Shown: positions 16,374 to 28,200, counted from the first letter of the stretch. The stretch is DNA of 64,000 nt from Nemorincola sp044225795 (GCA_044225795.1 JBGAIF010000007.1:1-64000), one strand, 5' to 3'. Numbers and translations are program-made. The notes: generated from the sequence alone by a model not told the origin.

Positions 16374-18448
16374 AGTGTATACAGTTTATTGCGTAAATAC
16401 TTGTAAATGGCCTCTTGCGCACGAACAACCGGTTTGTTTTTGTCTCTCTGCACGTAATTATTGCTTTGATCGTTATCTAAGATACGACCTTTCACATTCT
16501 CTGCAAGCTGGATATTTAAAATATCAATCAATTCCTGTTTTATTTGTTTGTTATATATCGGGCAGGCAACCTCTATACGATGGTCAAGGTTGCGTACCAT
16601 CCAGTCTGCTGACGATATGAATACCTGGGCCTCTGCGTCATCGGCACCAAATACAAAAACCCGGGCATGCTCCAGGTATTCATCTATGATGCTAATTGCC
16701 TGCAGGTGGCTTTTGAACGATTTTTGTTCTGTATACGCACAGCATATTCCCCTGATGACCATCTTAATATCTACTCCTGCCCGGGCCGCCACATAAAGTT
16801 TTTCGATCAACACACTATCAACAAGGCTATTCAGTTTTATCAGTGCGCGAGCGGGCTTCTTCTTTTTGGCAACACGTATCTCCTTATTAATAATGGTCAA
16901 CATCACCTTCCTCATATTAACAGGAGATATCGGTAACGTCTTGCAATTTCTAAGGTTTGCGACCTTCTTCACCGGACTCTCGAGGAAATCAAATAGCCTG
17001 TTAATATCGGCTACAATATTCTTGTTTGTTGTCAGCAGGCAATGATCGCCGTAATACCTGCCGGTGTTCTCATTAAGGTTGCCGGTAGACACAAAACCGT
17101 ATTGTTTTATTCTATTGAATTCCCTCTTCCTGATCACACAAATTTTTGCATGTACCTTCATGTCATGTAACCCAAGTACTACTTTCACTCCTTCTTCCTC
17201 TAGTTGGGCTTTCCACCTGAGGTTGGCTTCTTCATCAAACCTTGCCCTGAGTTCCAATACGACAGTCACTTGTTTGCCGTTTCTTACCGCATTGATCAGG
17301 GCATTAATGATCTTCGAGTTTTTGGCCACCCTGTAACAAGTGATCTTAATGCTTTGCACGAAAGGATCTATTGCCGCTTCTCTCAACAAATCAATAATGG
17401 AATCAAAAGAATGATAAGGGAGATGCAACATCACATCCGTCTTTTCAATAACATCCATGATCCTGCATGGTTGTTTCAGCAACGGATGAACAAATGGCTC
17501 ATTCCTCACATTCAGGTCTGTAAAGATCGACTGCGGGAAGTCTATAAAATCTTTAAAGTTATGTATGCGCCCTCCTGCTATAAGATTGTCCTTCCTGGTG
17601 AGGCCAAGCCTTTTAGTAAGATAGTTCAAAAGTGAGGGGTCAATGTTTCTGTCATACACAAACCGGGTAGCTCTTCCATGTTTCCTGTTTTTCAGGCCTT
17701 TTTCAAGCTGAGCAAGGATATTTGTATTGACGTCGTTGTCTATCTCCAGCTCCGCATCGCGGGTCACCTTGATGATATATCCCAGAAAACGGTCGAAACC
17801 AAAAGGAGCAAACAGGTTGGGCAAATTATACCTGATGATATCCTCAAGCAGAATTATGTTTGTCTGCCCTTCGGCGGATGGCAGTATCACAAAACGGGGC
17901 AGCACCTTGGTAGGGATCTCTATCATCGCATAGCGCTGCACCATAGCCTCTTTACTATTGCCAAGTACACAAGCGAGGTATATCGACTTGTCTCTGAGCA
18001 AAGGAACCTGGGGAATGGTCTCGATCATTAACGGGATAAGCTGGGTGCGAACCTTCTCGTCAAAGAACTTTGATACAAATTCCTTCTGGTGCCTGGACAA
18101 CTGTCGTTCATTCTTAATGAATATCTTATTCTTTTCCAATTCTTTAATAATATCGGAAAAGGTCATGTCGAACTCTGTCTGTTGAGTGATAACAGTTTGC
18201 TGTATCTTTCTCAATATCTTGTCCGGATTCGCCTCCAGGTGCATCTTTGCTGCTTTGCCCAAAGTGATCATCCGATTCAATGCAGCTACTCTGACACGAA
18301 AAAACTCATCAAGATTGTTGGAAAAGATACCCAGGAACCTGAGCCTGTCATGAATGTGATTAGATGGGTCATTAGCCTCTTGCAGAACCCGTGCATTAAA
18401 TGCCAGCCAACTCAGGTCACGCACTATCGTTTGTTTCGCCGCCTTCAT
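16370..18448 (-). CDS. ppk: Polyphosphate kinase Ppk1
   Basis: The 692-residue length is normal for PPK1, which reversibly makes polyphosphate from ATP. The N-terminal domain has RDLSWLAFNARVLQEA; the middle has FLGIFSNNLDEFFRVRV. The two conserved histidines appear as MKVHAKICVI (the autophosphorylated His, about residue 430) and EYLEHARVFVFG (about residue 594), with the acceptor-side segment FISSADWMVRNLDHRIEV. It forms a two-gene operon with ppx on the minus strand. Confidence 0.96.
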   Translation of the reverse strand: MKAAKQTIVRDLSWLAFNARVLQEANDPSNHIHDRLRFLGIFSNNLDEFFRVRVAALNRMITLGKAAKMHLEANPDKILRKIQQTVITQQTEFDMTFSDIIKELEKNKIFIKNERQLSRHQKEFVSKFFDEKVRTQLIPLMIETIPQVPLLRDKSIYLACVLGNSKEAMVQRYAMIEIPTKVLPRFVILPSAEGQTNIILLEDIIRYNLPNLFAPFGFDRFLGYIIKVTRDAELEIDNDVNTNILAQLEKGLKNRKHGRATRFVYDRNIDPSLLNYLTKRLGLTRKDNLIAGGRIHNFKDFIDFPQSIFTDLNVRNEPFVHPLLKQPCRIMDVIEKTDVMLHLPYHSFDSIIDLLREAAIDPFVQSIKITCYRVAKNSKIINALINAVRNGKQVTVVLELRARFDEEANLRWKAQLEEEGVKVVLGLHDMKVHAKICVIRKREFNRIKQYGFVSTGNLNENTGRYYGDHCLLTTNKNIVADINRLFDFLESPVKKVANLRNCKTLPISPVNMRKVMLTIINKEIRVAKKKKPARALIKLNSLVDSVLIEKLYVAARAGVDIKMVIRGICCAYTEQKSFKSHLQAISIIDEYLEHARVFVFGADDAEAQVFISSADWMVRNLDHRIEVACPIYNKQIKQELIDILNIQLAENVKGRILDNDQSNNYVQRDKNKPVVRAQEAIYKYLRNKLYTL

Positions 18449-18677
18449 CTCAAATATCTATGGTTGCCTAAAAATAAGCCAATCCACCCCTTATAAAAGT
18501 AGTTCATAATTTCTTAACATAGCCCTGATCAATATCATTACCACATTCTGATTTTATTTATTTGACAACTATTTACGTAAAACATATAAAATTTATATGT
18601 TTATATTCATTCCAGATCATAACACAATTAATTCTCACAATTTATTTTTATCTTTATAGCATACCTGATACCAACTT

Positions 18678-21600
18678 ATGAAAGCCTTTAGCCGCTTTAC
18701 CCTGATCGCACTTTTGTTTTTATTTAAAACGTTTGGTGCATATGCCGTTACTGCTGGTTTCACAGCAGATGTTACTTCAGGATGTGCTCCTCTTGTCGTT
18801 CATTTTACGAATACCTCAACGGGCGCAACCAGTTATTTCTGGGATTTCGGCAATACGGTTACATCAGTTCTAAAAGACCCATCTACTTCATACCTCACCC
18901 CTGGTACTTACACCGTTAAGCTAACAGCCACATCGGGTAGCACATCGGTTACAACTACCATGACCATTACTGTATATCCCCCACCTACCGTATCTTTTGT
19001 AGCCAGTGATACATCTGTGTGCCCCGGCGCATCTGTCACCTTCACAAGCACTTCTTCCGGAGGTGTTTCCGGACCAATGACGTATGTATGGGACTTTGGT
19101 GACGGTACACTTGACTTTTCGGCATCTCCCACACATTCTTATTCGAAAGACGGATTCTACGCTGTTACACTATCTGTCACAAATTCTATGGGCTGTGTGA
19201 GCACCAAGAAGGTGGTCAATTACATGCACATTTTTAAGCCGGCAGCTCCTAACTTCTCTGTATCATCTGCACATTTCTGCAAAGCTCCGGCTTTGGCAGT
19301 GTTTACTAATCTCACGTCTGGTACGCCACCGATCAGCTATGTATGGAACTTTGGTGATGGTTCGCCCTTGTCTACCCTGGTGAGTCCGAGCCATACTTAT
19401 ACAGCAGCAGGCTCTTATCCGATATCCCTCACCACAAAGGACGGCAACGGGTGTATGGACAGTGTAACGATTCCCGGCTCTGTAATTATCAGTAATCTTA
19501 AAGCCAGTTTTACATTCCCTGCTTCAGCTTGTGTGAATGACGGTGTTCTTTTTTCCAATACCAGCAGTACATCACGTATTTCCAGTAGCTGGGATTTTGG
19601 CGATGGCGGCACATCATCTGCTGATTCTGCAGTACACGCTTATACGTCCCCGGGAACATATAGTGTTCGCCTCGTAATTTCAGATGGATTTTGTACCGAT
19701 ACTGCGATACATACGATTAAAATAAACGGGGGACCTGTAGCTACCATACTGCAATCACCCAAGGACCCGTGTCCGCCACCCGTCGGCGTTACATTTACTT
19801 CCACAGCACCTCCCGGAACCATTACAAAATGGCTTTTCGGCGACGGTTCAACGGGAACGGGAACACCTGCAACACACACGTATTGGCGTAGAGGTGTAGA
19901 TACCATCAGGCTCATAGTTACCGATCCTGCAACCGGATGTACTGACACTGTGAAAAAAATAGACACACTATATGATGCTATTTTCACAATCATTGACACC
20001 CCTACATCGGGATGCAGACCACTCAAAGTTGGATTTGACTGCTCACTGATAACATTCGAACCGGACACTACCATTCCGCCCTCCAATTATCCCTTCCCTA
20101 TCGTTTCTTACTCCTGGGATTTCGGGGATGGTTCTCCGACAACTACAACATCTAAACCGTTTCATACATACGGTGCCGTTGGTGTTTATACCGTATCACT
20201 TACCATAACTACCTCCAATGGCTGTACATTCACAGATACAACTGTGATCGAAGTGGGAGATCCTCCTACCATTACAGCCTCCATTGCTCCAAAACATATT
20301 TGTATCAGAGACCACATTGATATTCCGATCACGGTGATTACAGGACCTGCCGACGACTTTCTTTGGGACTTCGGGGCTATCGGCAGTGTAGAATCACATT
20401 CTCCGCTGCTGCACATGACGTTTCCAATGCCGGGCGTATTCACTGTAACTGTGTATGCTTCCTATCATGGTTGCAAAAGTGCTCCGCTGGTACTTACAGA
20501 CACAATGCTTGTAGACTCACCAAAGGCGCGGATAGTCGAAACATTTATTTGCAATCCGCGAAACCAGGTACAGTTCTACGACAGCTCATGGGGCGACGAT
20601 ACCCACCTTTGGATATTTGGCGACGGTACTACCTCTACGCTCGACAATCCATTGCATACCTATCCTGCCTTGACGACCTATACAGTAACACTAACCACCT
20701 ACAATGCCAGAAGTGGTTGCAGAGATACAACTTACCTGCCTATTGATCTCAAACCACCCGTCTTTGATTTTACCGCAGACCGAACGGCTATCTGCCGGGA
20801 TGAGATCGTGCACATCACCCCGATAGTCACATCCGGAAAGGTCTACAAGTATTTCTGGATGGTAGATGGTGTCCCCATAAACGACAAATACCACGTAAAT
20901 CAATCAACATTTGTACTTACCGATACATTTTATGTGACGGGACTGCACAATGTCACTCTTGTCGTCTCCGACCAGATGGGGTGTACAGATACCGTCGCTA
21001 AACCCGGCTATATAACCGTGGCTAAGCCGGTCGCTGGTTTTACGGTTACCCCGCCAAGTGGTTGCCGATCTTTGCTTGTAACGTTCAAAGACAAGAGTAC
21101 CGATGTTCCCGGAGTATCACTCACCACTTTCGATTGGACATTCGGCGATGGTGGTACTGCCTTGTTGTACGGACCTACCGCCACACACACCTATACAGCC
21201 AATGGTTCGTATTCTATAAAGGAAATTGTGACGGATGCGTTAGGATGTAAGGATACCGCGGTATACAGCCCGGTTGTGGTAAACCATCCCGATGCTTCAT
21301 TCTTTGCGAGTAATCTTTTTCCCTGCTCTTTCGAGAACGATTATTTCACAAACACGAGCGTGGGCGCAATAAGCTCTATGTGGTACTTTGGCGATGGATC
21401 AACAAGCACAATTACGTCTCCGTGGCATGCGTATTCCGGGCCGGGTAAGTATACAGTGAAGCTTGTGGTCACCGATGTATTTGGCTGTACCGATACCGCT
21501 GAGTATAAGGATTACATCACCATCACCAAACCCAAGGCATCATTCTCTATGACAGATTCATTCTCTATATGCCCGCCGCTTACTGTATCATTCTACAACA

Positions 21601-23264
21601 CAAGCAGTGGTGGCATGGCCTTCTTCTGGGATTTTGGCAATAGCAGTACCTCTACCGCTGTATATCCAAGCACCTTGTATACCAAGACAGGGATTGATAC
21701 AGTGATGCTGGTAGTGATGGATTATAACAGCTGTACCGACACTGCTTACAATTATGTAAAGATATGGGGCTACGCAGGCGCCTTCAAATACACGCCGCTT
21801 ACCGGATGCTCTCCGCTTAAAGTGCATTTCACATCCAATCTTACCAATATCCCCAAGATCATATGGGACTTCTCCGATGGTGTCACGAGCCCGCCAACTA
21901 CAATAGACAGTATAGACCATATTTATACACTTCCGGGTTGGTATGTACCGAAACTGATACTCAGTGACAATACGGGTTGCGAGGCTTCCAGCCAGGGTTT
22001 AGACACTATTAAAGTGGATGCCGTGAGATCAAGATTTACTACAGAGCCATACCCGGTATGCCAGGGCGATACCATGCACTTTAAAGACACGGCATTCAGC
22101 TATTTCTCTTATATCACTAAATGGAGCTGGACATTTACCAATGGTGACACAAGCACACTGCAAAGCCCTGCCGGATATTTCGGTACTGCCGGATATTATG
22201 ACATTGCTCTTCGTGTGTGGGATGCCTGGGGCTGTACAGATTCTACTTTACAGAGCGTCTATGTCAATCCTCCGCCCATCATCAAGGCCGATGTTGACAC
22301 TATTATTTGTGTGGGAGATGCCGCCGCATTGCATGGCTACGGCGGTATCAGCTATACCTGGGCCGCAGGGCCTACCCTCAGTTGCGTGGCTTGCAATCCT
22401 GCTTATGCATCGCCAAAGGTCGTCACTACCTATACGGTGACAGGAACTGATGCAAACGGTTGTCACAATACTGATGATGTGACAGTATACCTTAAAACAA
22501 AGACGGTGAGCAGTAGCCATGGTGACACAACCGTATGCCAGGGAGCTATAGTGCCCGTGTTCGATTCTGGTGCCACCCAGTTCAGCTGGCTACCTCCTGC
22601 CGGACTATCTGACCCGCATGCTGCTAATCCGCTTGCCTCGCCCGATACGACAACCACCTATATGATCATCGCGCAATTGGCGAGTTGTATACCCGACACT
22701 AATTTCCTGACCATAACCATTCACCCTGTACCAACTGTAGATGCCGGGGCCGACCAGACAGTTGTTGAGGGTTCACAGGTTCAGTTGAGGGCTACAGGTG
22801 CCAATATTTTTGGAATTACATGGTCCGCAGATGGCGATACCTCATTCAGTTGCAAGAACTGCCTGAACCCTAAAGTGATTCCGATAAAGAACACTACCTA
22901 TAACATTCATGTCACCTCTTCATTTGGTTGCCCTAATGAGGATTCCGTGCACATATTTGTCTATTGCGATAAGAGCCAGGTATTCATTCCCAATACGTTC
23001 ACGCCAAATGGCGATGGGCAAAACGATGTGTTTTACCCGAGAGGCCGGGGCATAAGTACCGTGAAATCGTTCAGGATATTTAACCGTTGGGGCGAATTAC
23101 TGTTCGAGCGTAAGAATATAGACCTGAATGATGCATCAAACGCATGGGATGGCACATTCCAGGGTGGCGACCCACGTCCTGATGTGTACGTTTATTTCCT
23201 GGAGGCTATTTGCGACGCAGGTGATCCGATCTTCATAAAAGGAGATGTTACCCTGATCAGATGA
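18678..23264 (+). CDS. Giant PKD-repeat surface protein with type B T9SS domain
   Basis: The protein has 1528 residues and signal peptide MKAFSRFTLIALLFLFKTFGAYA. I count about fourteen PKD-like modules, marked by WDFGDG or close variants (YVWDFGDG, YVWNFGDG, LWIFGDG, FDWTFGDGG, IIWDFSDG) and the partner pattern HTY...G.Y.V.L.VTD..GC.D. The last ~90 residues start VFIPNTFTPNGDGQNDVFYP and continue IFNRWGELLFERK, the gliding-motility-associated (type B) T9SS C-terminal domain. It should be exported by T9SS and held on the surface, working as an adhesin or stalk. No enzymatic domain is seen. Its stop meets rfaE2 in a TGATCA. Confidence 0.92.
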   Translation: MKAFSRFTLIALLFLFKTFGAYAVTAGFTADVTSGCAPLVVHFTNTSTGATSYFWDFGNTVTSVLKDPSTSYLTPGTYTVKLTATSGSTSVTTTMTITVYPPPTVSFVASDTSVCPGASVTFTSTSSGGVSGPMTYVWDFGDGTLDFSASPTHSYSKDGFYAVTLSVTNSMGCVSTKKVVNYMHIFKPAAPNFSVSSAHFCKAPALAVFTNLTSGTPPISYVWNFGDGSPLSTLVSPSHTYTAAGSYPISLTTKDGNGCMDSVTIPGSVIISNLKASFTFPASACVNDGVLFSNTSSTSRISSSWDFGDGGTSSADSAVHAYTSPGTYSVRLVISDGFCTDTAIHTIKINGGPVATILQSPKDPCPPPVGVTFTSTAPPGTITKWLFGDGSTGTGTPATHTYWRRGVDTIRLIVTDPATGCTDTVKKIDTLYDAIFTIIDTPTSGCRPLKVGFDCSLITFEPDTTIPPSNYPFPIVSYSWDFGDGSPTTTTSKPFHTYGAVGVYTVSLTITTSNGCTFTDTTVIEVGDPPTITASIAPKHICIRDHIDIPITVITGPADDFLWDFGAIGSVESHSPLLHMTFPMPGVFTVTVYASYHGCKSAPLVLTDTMLVDSPKARIVETFICNPRNQVQFYDSSWGDDTHLWIFGDGTTSTLDNPLHTYPALTTYTVTLTTYNARSGCRDTTYLPIDLKPPVFDFTADRTAICRDEIVHITPIVTSGKVYKYFWMVDGVPINDKYHVNQSTFVLTDTFYVTGLHNVTLVVSDQMGCTDTVAKPGYITVAKPVAGFTVTPPSGCRSLLVTFKDKSTDVPGVSLTTFDWTFGDGGTALLYGPTATHTYTANGSYSIKEIVTDALGCKDTAVYSPVVVNHPDASFFASNLFPCSFENDYFTNTSVGAISSMWYFGDGSTSTITSPWHAYSGPGKYTVKLVVTDVFGCTDTAEYKDYITITKPKASFSMTDSFSICPPLTVSFYNTSSGGMAFFWDFGNSSTSTAVYPSTLYTKTGIDTVMLVVMDYNSCTDTAYNYVKIWGYAGAFKYTPLTGCSPLKVHFTSNLTNIPKIIWDFSDGVTSPPTTIDSIDHIYTLPGWYVPKLILSDNTGCEASSQGLDTIKVDAVRSRFTTEPYPVCQGDTMHFKDTAFSYFSYITKWSWTFTNGDTSTLQSPAGYFGTAGYYDIALRVWDAWGCTDSTLQSVYVNPPPIIKADVDTIICVGDAAALHGYGGISYTWAAGPTLSCVACNPAYASPKVVTTYTVTGTDANGCHNTDDVTVYLKTKTVSSSHGDTTVCQGAIVPVFDSGATQFSWLPPAGLSDPHAANPLASPDTTTTYMIIAQLASCIPDTNFLTITIHPVPTVDAGADQTVVEGSQVQLRATGANIFGITWSADGDTSFSCKNCLNPKVIPIKNTTYNIHVTSSFGCPNEDSVHIFVYCDKSQVFIPNTFTPNGDGQNDVFYPRGRGISTVKSFRIFNRWGELLFERKNIDLNDASNAWDGTFQGGDPRPDVYVYFLEAICDAGDPIFIKGDVTLIR

Positions 23265-23756
23265 TCAAAGATTCCTGATCTTCTGAATGATAGCTGTGGT
23301 GGAATAACCTTCCACAAAAGGTATGATCTCTACTTTGCCGCCATTGTTCATTACCATGTCAGCACCAACTATCTTGTCGATGGTGTAGTCTCCGCCTTTT
23401 ACCAGCACATCAGGTTTCACCGCAATGATGAGCTCCAGCGGTGTATCCTCATCAAACAGGCAGACCGCATCTACACATAAGAGTGCTGCTACCTGGAATG
23501 CCCGGTCCTGTTCATTGGTCACGGGGCGCTCATTTCCTTTCAATCTACGCACAGATGCATCCGTGTTCAGGCCCAGCACCAACACATTCCCCAGGTCTGC
23601 CGCCTTTGCCAGCAAGTCCAGGTGACCTCTGTGCAATATATCAAAGCAGCCATTTGTGAATACGATCTTTCTGCCGGATGCACGCCAAACATTACACTCG
23701 CGCACCAGTGCTTCACGGGCATATATCTTATTTTGGATCCAGTCCTGCTTGTGCAT
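23265..23756 (-). CDS. rfaE2: D-glycero-beta-D-manno-heptose 1-phosphate adenylyltransferase
   Basis: The 163-residue nucleotidyltransferase has the cytidylyltransferase-fold signature VFTNGCFDILHRGHLDLL (HxGH at about residues 43-46), VLGLNTDASVRRLKG, RPVTNEQDRA, KPDVLVKGGDY and the C-terminal GYSTTAII. It activates heptose-1-phosphate with ATP for lipopolysaccharide core synthesis. It matches the stand-alone C-terminal half of HldE; the kinase half is not in the window. It overlaps the next upstream gene by 29 bases. Confidence 0.94.
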   Translation of the reverse strand: MHKQDWIQNKIYAREALVRECNVWRASGRKIVFTNGCFDILHRGHLDLLAKAADLGNVLVLGLNTDASVRRLKGNERPVTNEQDRAFQVAALLCVDAVCLFDEDTPLELIIAVKPDVLVKGGDYTIDKIVGADMVMNNGGKVEIIPFVEGYSTTAIIQKIRNL

Positions 23757-24735
23757 CTCTCTTTTTGTTGTATGGGTGAATCAATATGAGGGCTAGAACT
23801 CCCAAAACAATAATGATAACCGTCTGAACGGCCCATGCTATCCAGCCAAAAGCCTGCGCAGGCACCTCAGGTACATTGTACGATGCGAGAATCTCAGCAA
23901 CAAGCAGCGTATACATACCAATGCCACCTGGTGTAATGATGAGGCCCACGCTGCCATATACCAATACTACGAGCGATGCCAACGGGTGAATGTTGTGGGT
24001 AGCAGGCAGGCATCTCAGCCCTACATATACCTGGCTTACATACATGCACCACATCAGCACGGTGATACCAATGAACTGCCACCTCTTCTTCATGTGAATG
24101 ATGGACATGATACCATGACTCATCTCTTTCATTATTGTACCGATACGGGTATGCTTATGCCTCCTGTATACAATTACCAGGGCTATGATAACAGCAGCAA
24201 GCACAACCAGCATACCTACAAGCACAATACTATTCTGATGTATCTTCTGAATAAGGATGTGCATTTTGGCTGATACATACTCATTGATTATATTCATCTG
24301 AAGCAAAAAGGTTGCTACAGATATGATAAAAAGACACAAAACATCAAAAGCCCGTTCAGCTACAATGGTGCCCAGCATCTTATGCGCCGGCATGCGCTCA
24401 TATTTCGCCAGTACAGTACACTTAGCCACTTCCCCTGCCCTGGGCAATGCGAGGTTGGCGATGTAGCCTATCATTACTGCAAAAAAAGTATTAGTGACCG
24501 ACGGATGCATATCGAGGGTCTCCAATAGGTACCTCCAGCGTATGGCACGCACAAGGTGAGATAAAAAACCGACGAAGAAAATAGGTACCAGGAACCAGGC
24601 ATTCACACTCTTTATTGCGTCCACCAGTTCTGTGGTCTGCTGCGGAGAGAGCTGGTGCAGCATATGATACACAACCCATATACCTAACCCGAGGAAGATC
24701 ACATACTGCAATATCGTCAGGAAGGCTTTCTTCAT
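23728..24735 (-). CDS. Flippase-like integral membrane protein (UPF0104/LPG synthase TM family)
   Basis: The 335-residue protein has about eight hydrophobic helices. Family features seen: RAIRWRYLLETL after the second helix, IGYIANLALPRAGEVAKCTVLAKYE, and GTIVAERAFDVLCLF. These match the lysylphosphatidylglycerol-synthase transmembrane domain family of flippase-like proteins. It is predicted to move a lipid-linked molecule across the inner membrane. Position ahead of rfaE2 with a 29-base overlap suggests envelope biogenesis, but the substrate is unknown. Confidence 0.85.
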   Translation of the reverse strand: MKKAFLTILQYVIFLGLGIWVVYHMLHQLSPQQTTELVDAIKSVNAWFLVPIFFVGFLSHLVRAIRWRYLLETLDMHPSVTNTFFAVMIGYIANLALPRAGEVAKCTVLAKYERMPAHKMLGTIVAERAFDVLCLFIISVATFLLQMNIINEYVSAKMHILIQKIHQNSIVLVGMLVVLAAVIIALVIVYRRHKHTRIGTIMKEMSHGIMSIIHMKKRWQFIGITVLMWCMYVSQVYVGLRCLPATHNIHPLASLVVLVYGSVGLIITPGGIGMYTLLVAEILASYNVPEVPAQAFGWIAWAVQTVIIIVLGVLALILIHPYNKKRDAQAGLDPK

Positions 24736-24803
24736 GAGTTAAAGATACTAATCATACCGAGAAATATCTTGTTAAAACATAAAGGTAAGGCAGCAGAAAA
24801 GCG

Positions 24804-25148
24804 CTACAGGGAGTTGTCGTCCTTCGGGAAAATGATGGTAGGCTTATGCTGTTTGGCCAATTCAAAATCCATTTGTGCATAAGACACGATGATCACCGTA
24901 TCTCCAACCGATATCTTTCGGGCTGCCGGGCCATTCATGCAGATCATGCCGGAACCACGGGTACCTTTGATCACATAGGTTTCGAGACGGGATCCGTTAT
25001 CAATGCTCAATACATGCACCTTCTCGTTCTCAATAAGATTGGCAGCATCCATCAGATCTTCGTCTATGGTGATGCTGCCTATGTAATTCAGATTGGCCTC
25101 AGTAATCTTAACCCTATGTATCTTAGATTTTAATACTTCTATCAGCAT
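24804..25148 (-). CDS. panD: Aspartate 1-decarboxylase PanD
   Basis: The 114-residue pro-enzyme makes beta-alanine for pantothenate and coenzyme A. The self-cleavage site is visible in LNYIGSITIDEDLMDAA: cleavage between Gly24 and Ser25 yields the pyruvoyl group. Other conserved parts are KIHRVKITEA, RLETYVIKGTRGSGMICMNG, AARKISVGD and IIVSYAQM. The start is ATG at 25148. No other pantothenate gene is next to it. Confidence 0.96.
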   Translation of the reverse strand: MLIEVLKSKIHRVKITEANLNYIGSITIDEDLMDAANLIENEKVHVLSIDNGSRLETYVIKGTRGSGMICMNGPAARKISVGDTVIIVSYAQMDFELAKQHKPTIIFPKDDNSL

Positions 25149-25240
25149 AGCGGCGCAAAGTTAGGGCTTTAAATTGGATGTAAAGCCACTAAATGGTAGA
25201 TAAAAAAGATACCTGCATAACAATATATTATCCCGGTCGG

Positions 25241-28200
25241 TTATTTCTCAATAACCACATGGAATACTTTATTGCCGGCTGCACACCTTGCGCTGAGCAG
25301 ATATACGCCGTTAGATACGGTATTATCAATATTTATCTGCGCATATACAACACCTGCATTTGACGTTGCATGGCTTGTGAATACAACTTGCCCCAGCATA
25401 TTGGTCATCTCCAGTGTTATGTCCTCATCCGTATTGATACCCAATATACCCTGCAATACAAATACACCATCGTTGGGGTTCGGATATAATGACAATTCTC
25501 CATCAAATGCCACTTGCTTAACGCCAACAGTAGAGTAAATGTTCATAATTATCGGATCTGCCGTTGTTGTTTTGCTGCACATGCCTCCGCTGCTCACCTT
25601 ACAAGCTATCTTATCTCCGTTGGCCAGTGACGCTGTAGTATATGTAGTACCGGTAGCGCCTGTGATGTTTGAAGTATTCTTTGTCCACTGATAGGTAGTG
25701 GTAGGCGTAACATTGCTTACCACAGCGGTAAATGTCACAGTTTCCAGCTTACCTGCACTTGCGCCAGGGTCTGCCGTGATCGTCACATCGGGGATCACCG
25801 GAGTCACTACATCCATCACAACCGCACCAACCGCATATGGAGTAGATGTGCATGTGGCATTGCTGGTCAGCTCAATGACTACAACATCTCCGTTAACAGG
25901 GGTGAATACATAGCTCGGACTCGTACTTACATTCGCTCCATTCACTTTCCACTGATATACAGGCAATGACCCACCGTAAGCAGGGATGGCAATGTACGTA
26001 ACACTGGTGCCAGCACATACGGTGTCGTTTGGCGCAACACCAATATTCACTGCGGGTGTTACAATAGGATCTATTGTGACAACAGCGGTGCCCGACATTG
26101 TATTAACACAGGTGGTAGTAAGGTTGCGGCCTTCCACCGTGTATGTACCCGCGGCTGTCTGTAATCCGAAATCGAGTAATGATCCGTTGCCATTTGCGCT
26201 GTCTACAACTGTACTTCCCATCATCAGGTAATATCTCGTACCGAGGTCAGAATTGCTGAGCATGATGTGCACACCGGTATCCATTACGCAATAGCTGCCG
26301 CCGCCCTTCATACTATACACGGTCGGTAACGCTATCACGTTAACCACCGCAGTGTCTGTACAACCGGCACCTGTCATATAGGTAACAATAGCGGCACCCG
26401 ACAATAAACCGGTAATATCGCTAACACCACTAAGCATAGCAATACCTCCCGAAGACATACTCCACGACCCACCGGCAGTAGTATCTGTAAGCGTGGTTGT
26501 AGAACCGACACAAACATTAAAATTGCCGAAAATAGGAGATGGTGCCGGATAGACATTTAAGGTGTCGTACTTCGAGCAGCCGGTAAGCAATGAATAAGTA
26601 ATAATAGCTGTCCCCGGTGAAATACCTGTAATGTTGCCCGTATACGGGTCTACCGAAACGGTAGGATCGAGAGAACTGTAAGAACCATAAAGAGTGGTGT
26701 CTGTAAGTGTGATCATAGCATTGGTACATACACTCTTAGAGCCCATGATGTCTCCGGGAAGCGGGTTCACAATAAAGGACGATGCAGTATAACAACCGCT
26801 ACCAGGGAATGTATACGTAATGGTAGCCACACCATCTGTATGCGAGGTAATGACACCACCCGATGAGACCGTAACCAACGTACTGGTCCATGAACCACCT
26901 GCATCTGCATCAGATACAGTCATGGTGTTCATACCGGCACACATGGCATGCACGCCTATTATCGGAGATGGCGTAGGATCGATAGTGAACGGCGTAGATG
27001 ATGAACATCCGTCAGAACTGGTATAACTGATGGCTACCGTACCTCCTGTGCTTCCGGACACACCCGACGCGACACCTGAATAGGCATCTATGACCGCCAC
27101 GGTAGTATTGCTGCTGCTCCAGGTACCTCCTGGGGTAGCATCGCTGAAGGTAGCCGTATAATACCCCCCGCCGCAAATATTTGTAGCACTCGCCACCGGA
27201 ACAACCGGCAGCGGGTATATCGTTACTGTTTGCAATGCCATACATCCGGAAGATGCTGTATAAGTTATCAATGTAGTGCCTGCGGATATACCATTCAGTA
27301 TCCCCGACCCCATACCTATCGTAGCATTTGACGGTGTGCCGCTCAGCCACGTACCTCCCGGATCATCACTGATAACGGCTACACCCCCTACACACACTGA
27401 CGGTGTACCGGATATAGGTGTAGGAGCAGCCATAACAGTAATAGCCCTGATGGCAATACCTCCACCACAAGGGCTGATAACAGAATAACTAACATTAACC
27501 ACGCCTGTGCTTAACCCCGTCACCACACCGGTACTGCTTACAGTAGCACGGGTGTTGCTTGTGCTCCATACACCACCTGGAGACGCATCAGTAAGCTGAA
27601 TGCTGAAACCCTGGCAAACACTTGTAGGCCCAGCTATAGAACCACCGGACATTGAGTTGGTCACATTGAACACAAGGGTCGTATACCCATTCAAACCGGA
27701 ACAATCTGTAACCTGCACTTTCACCGAATCAGTGCCTATGAAACCGGGAGTTGGTGTATAGGAAAGACCGGTTGGTAACAATGATGAGCCTGTAGATGTT
27801 GTAGAATAGGCAACACTGGCTGTGCCATTGAATGGACCGGCAACCACACTCCAGTTGATAGACTGGCCCATGTTGGGATCTGCAACTGTAAGCTGGGTAT
27901 TGATAGGGTTGGCGGTAGTGCTCATACAAACAGTAACTGTTTGCCTGGTGCCGTTTGCGAAGTAGGGAACAACGTTGTTGACAAATATCTTACGTACGGC
28001 ATTATTGAACCAATCTGAAACATACAGGTTTCCGAAAGGATCACAAGACATTGCAGCCGGAGAAACAAACGTACATGCGGTAGCCGGACCACCATCGCCC
28101 GTATAGCCCGATGCACCCGTACCTGCAACGGTGGAGATAACACCTGTGGTCATATCTATCTTACGTATCACCAGGTCTGTGAAATCAGAGAAGTAGAGGT

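Noticed and set aside
18582..18600. AT palindrome ACATATAAA-A-TTTATATGT ahead of the PKD gene as an operator
   Set aside because: Pure A/T palindromes arise easily in such AT-rich gaps, and nothing else supports it.
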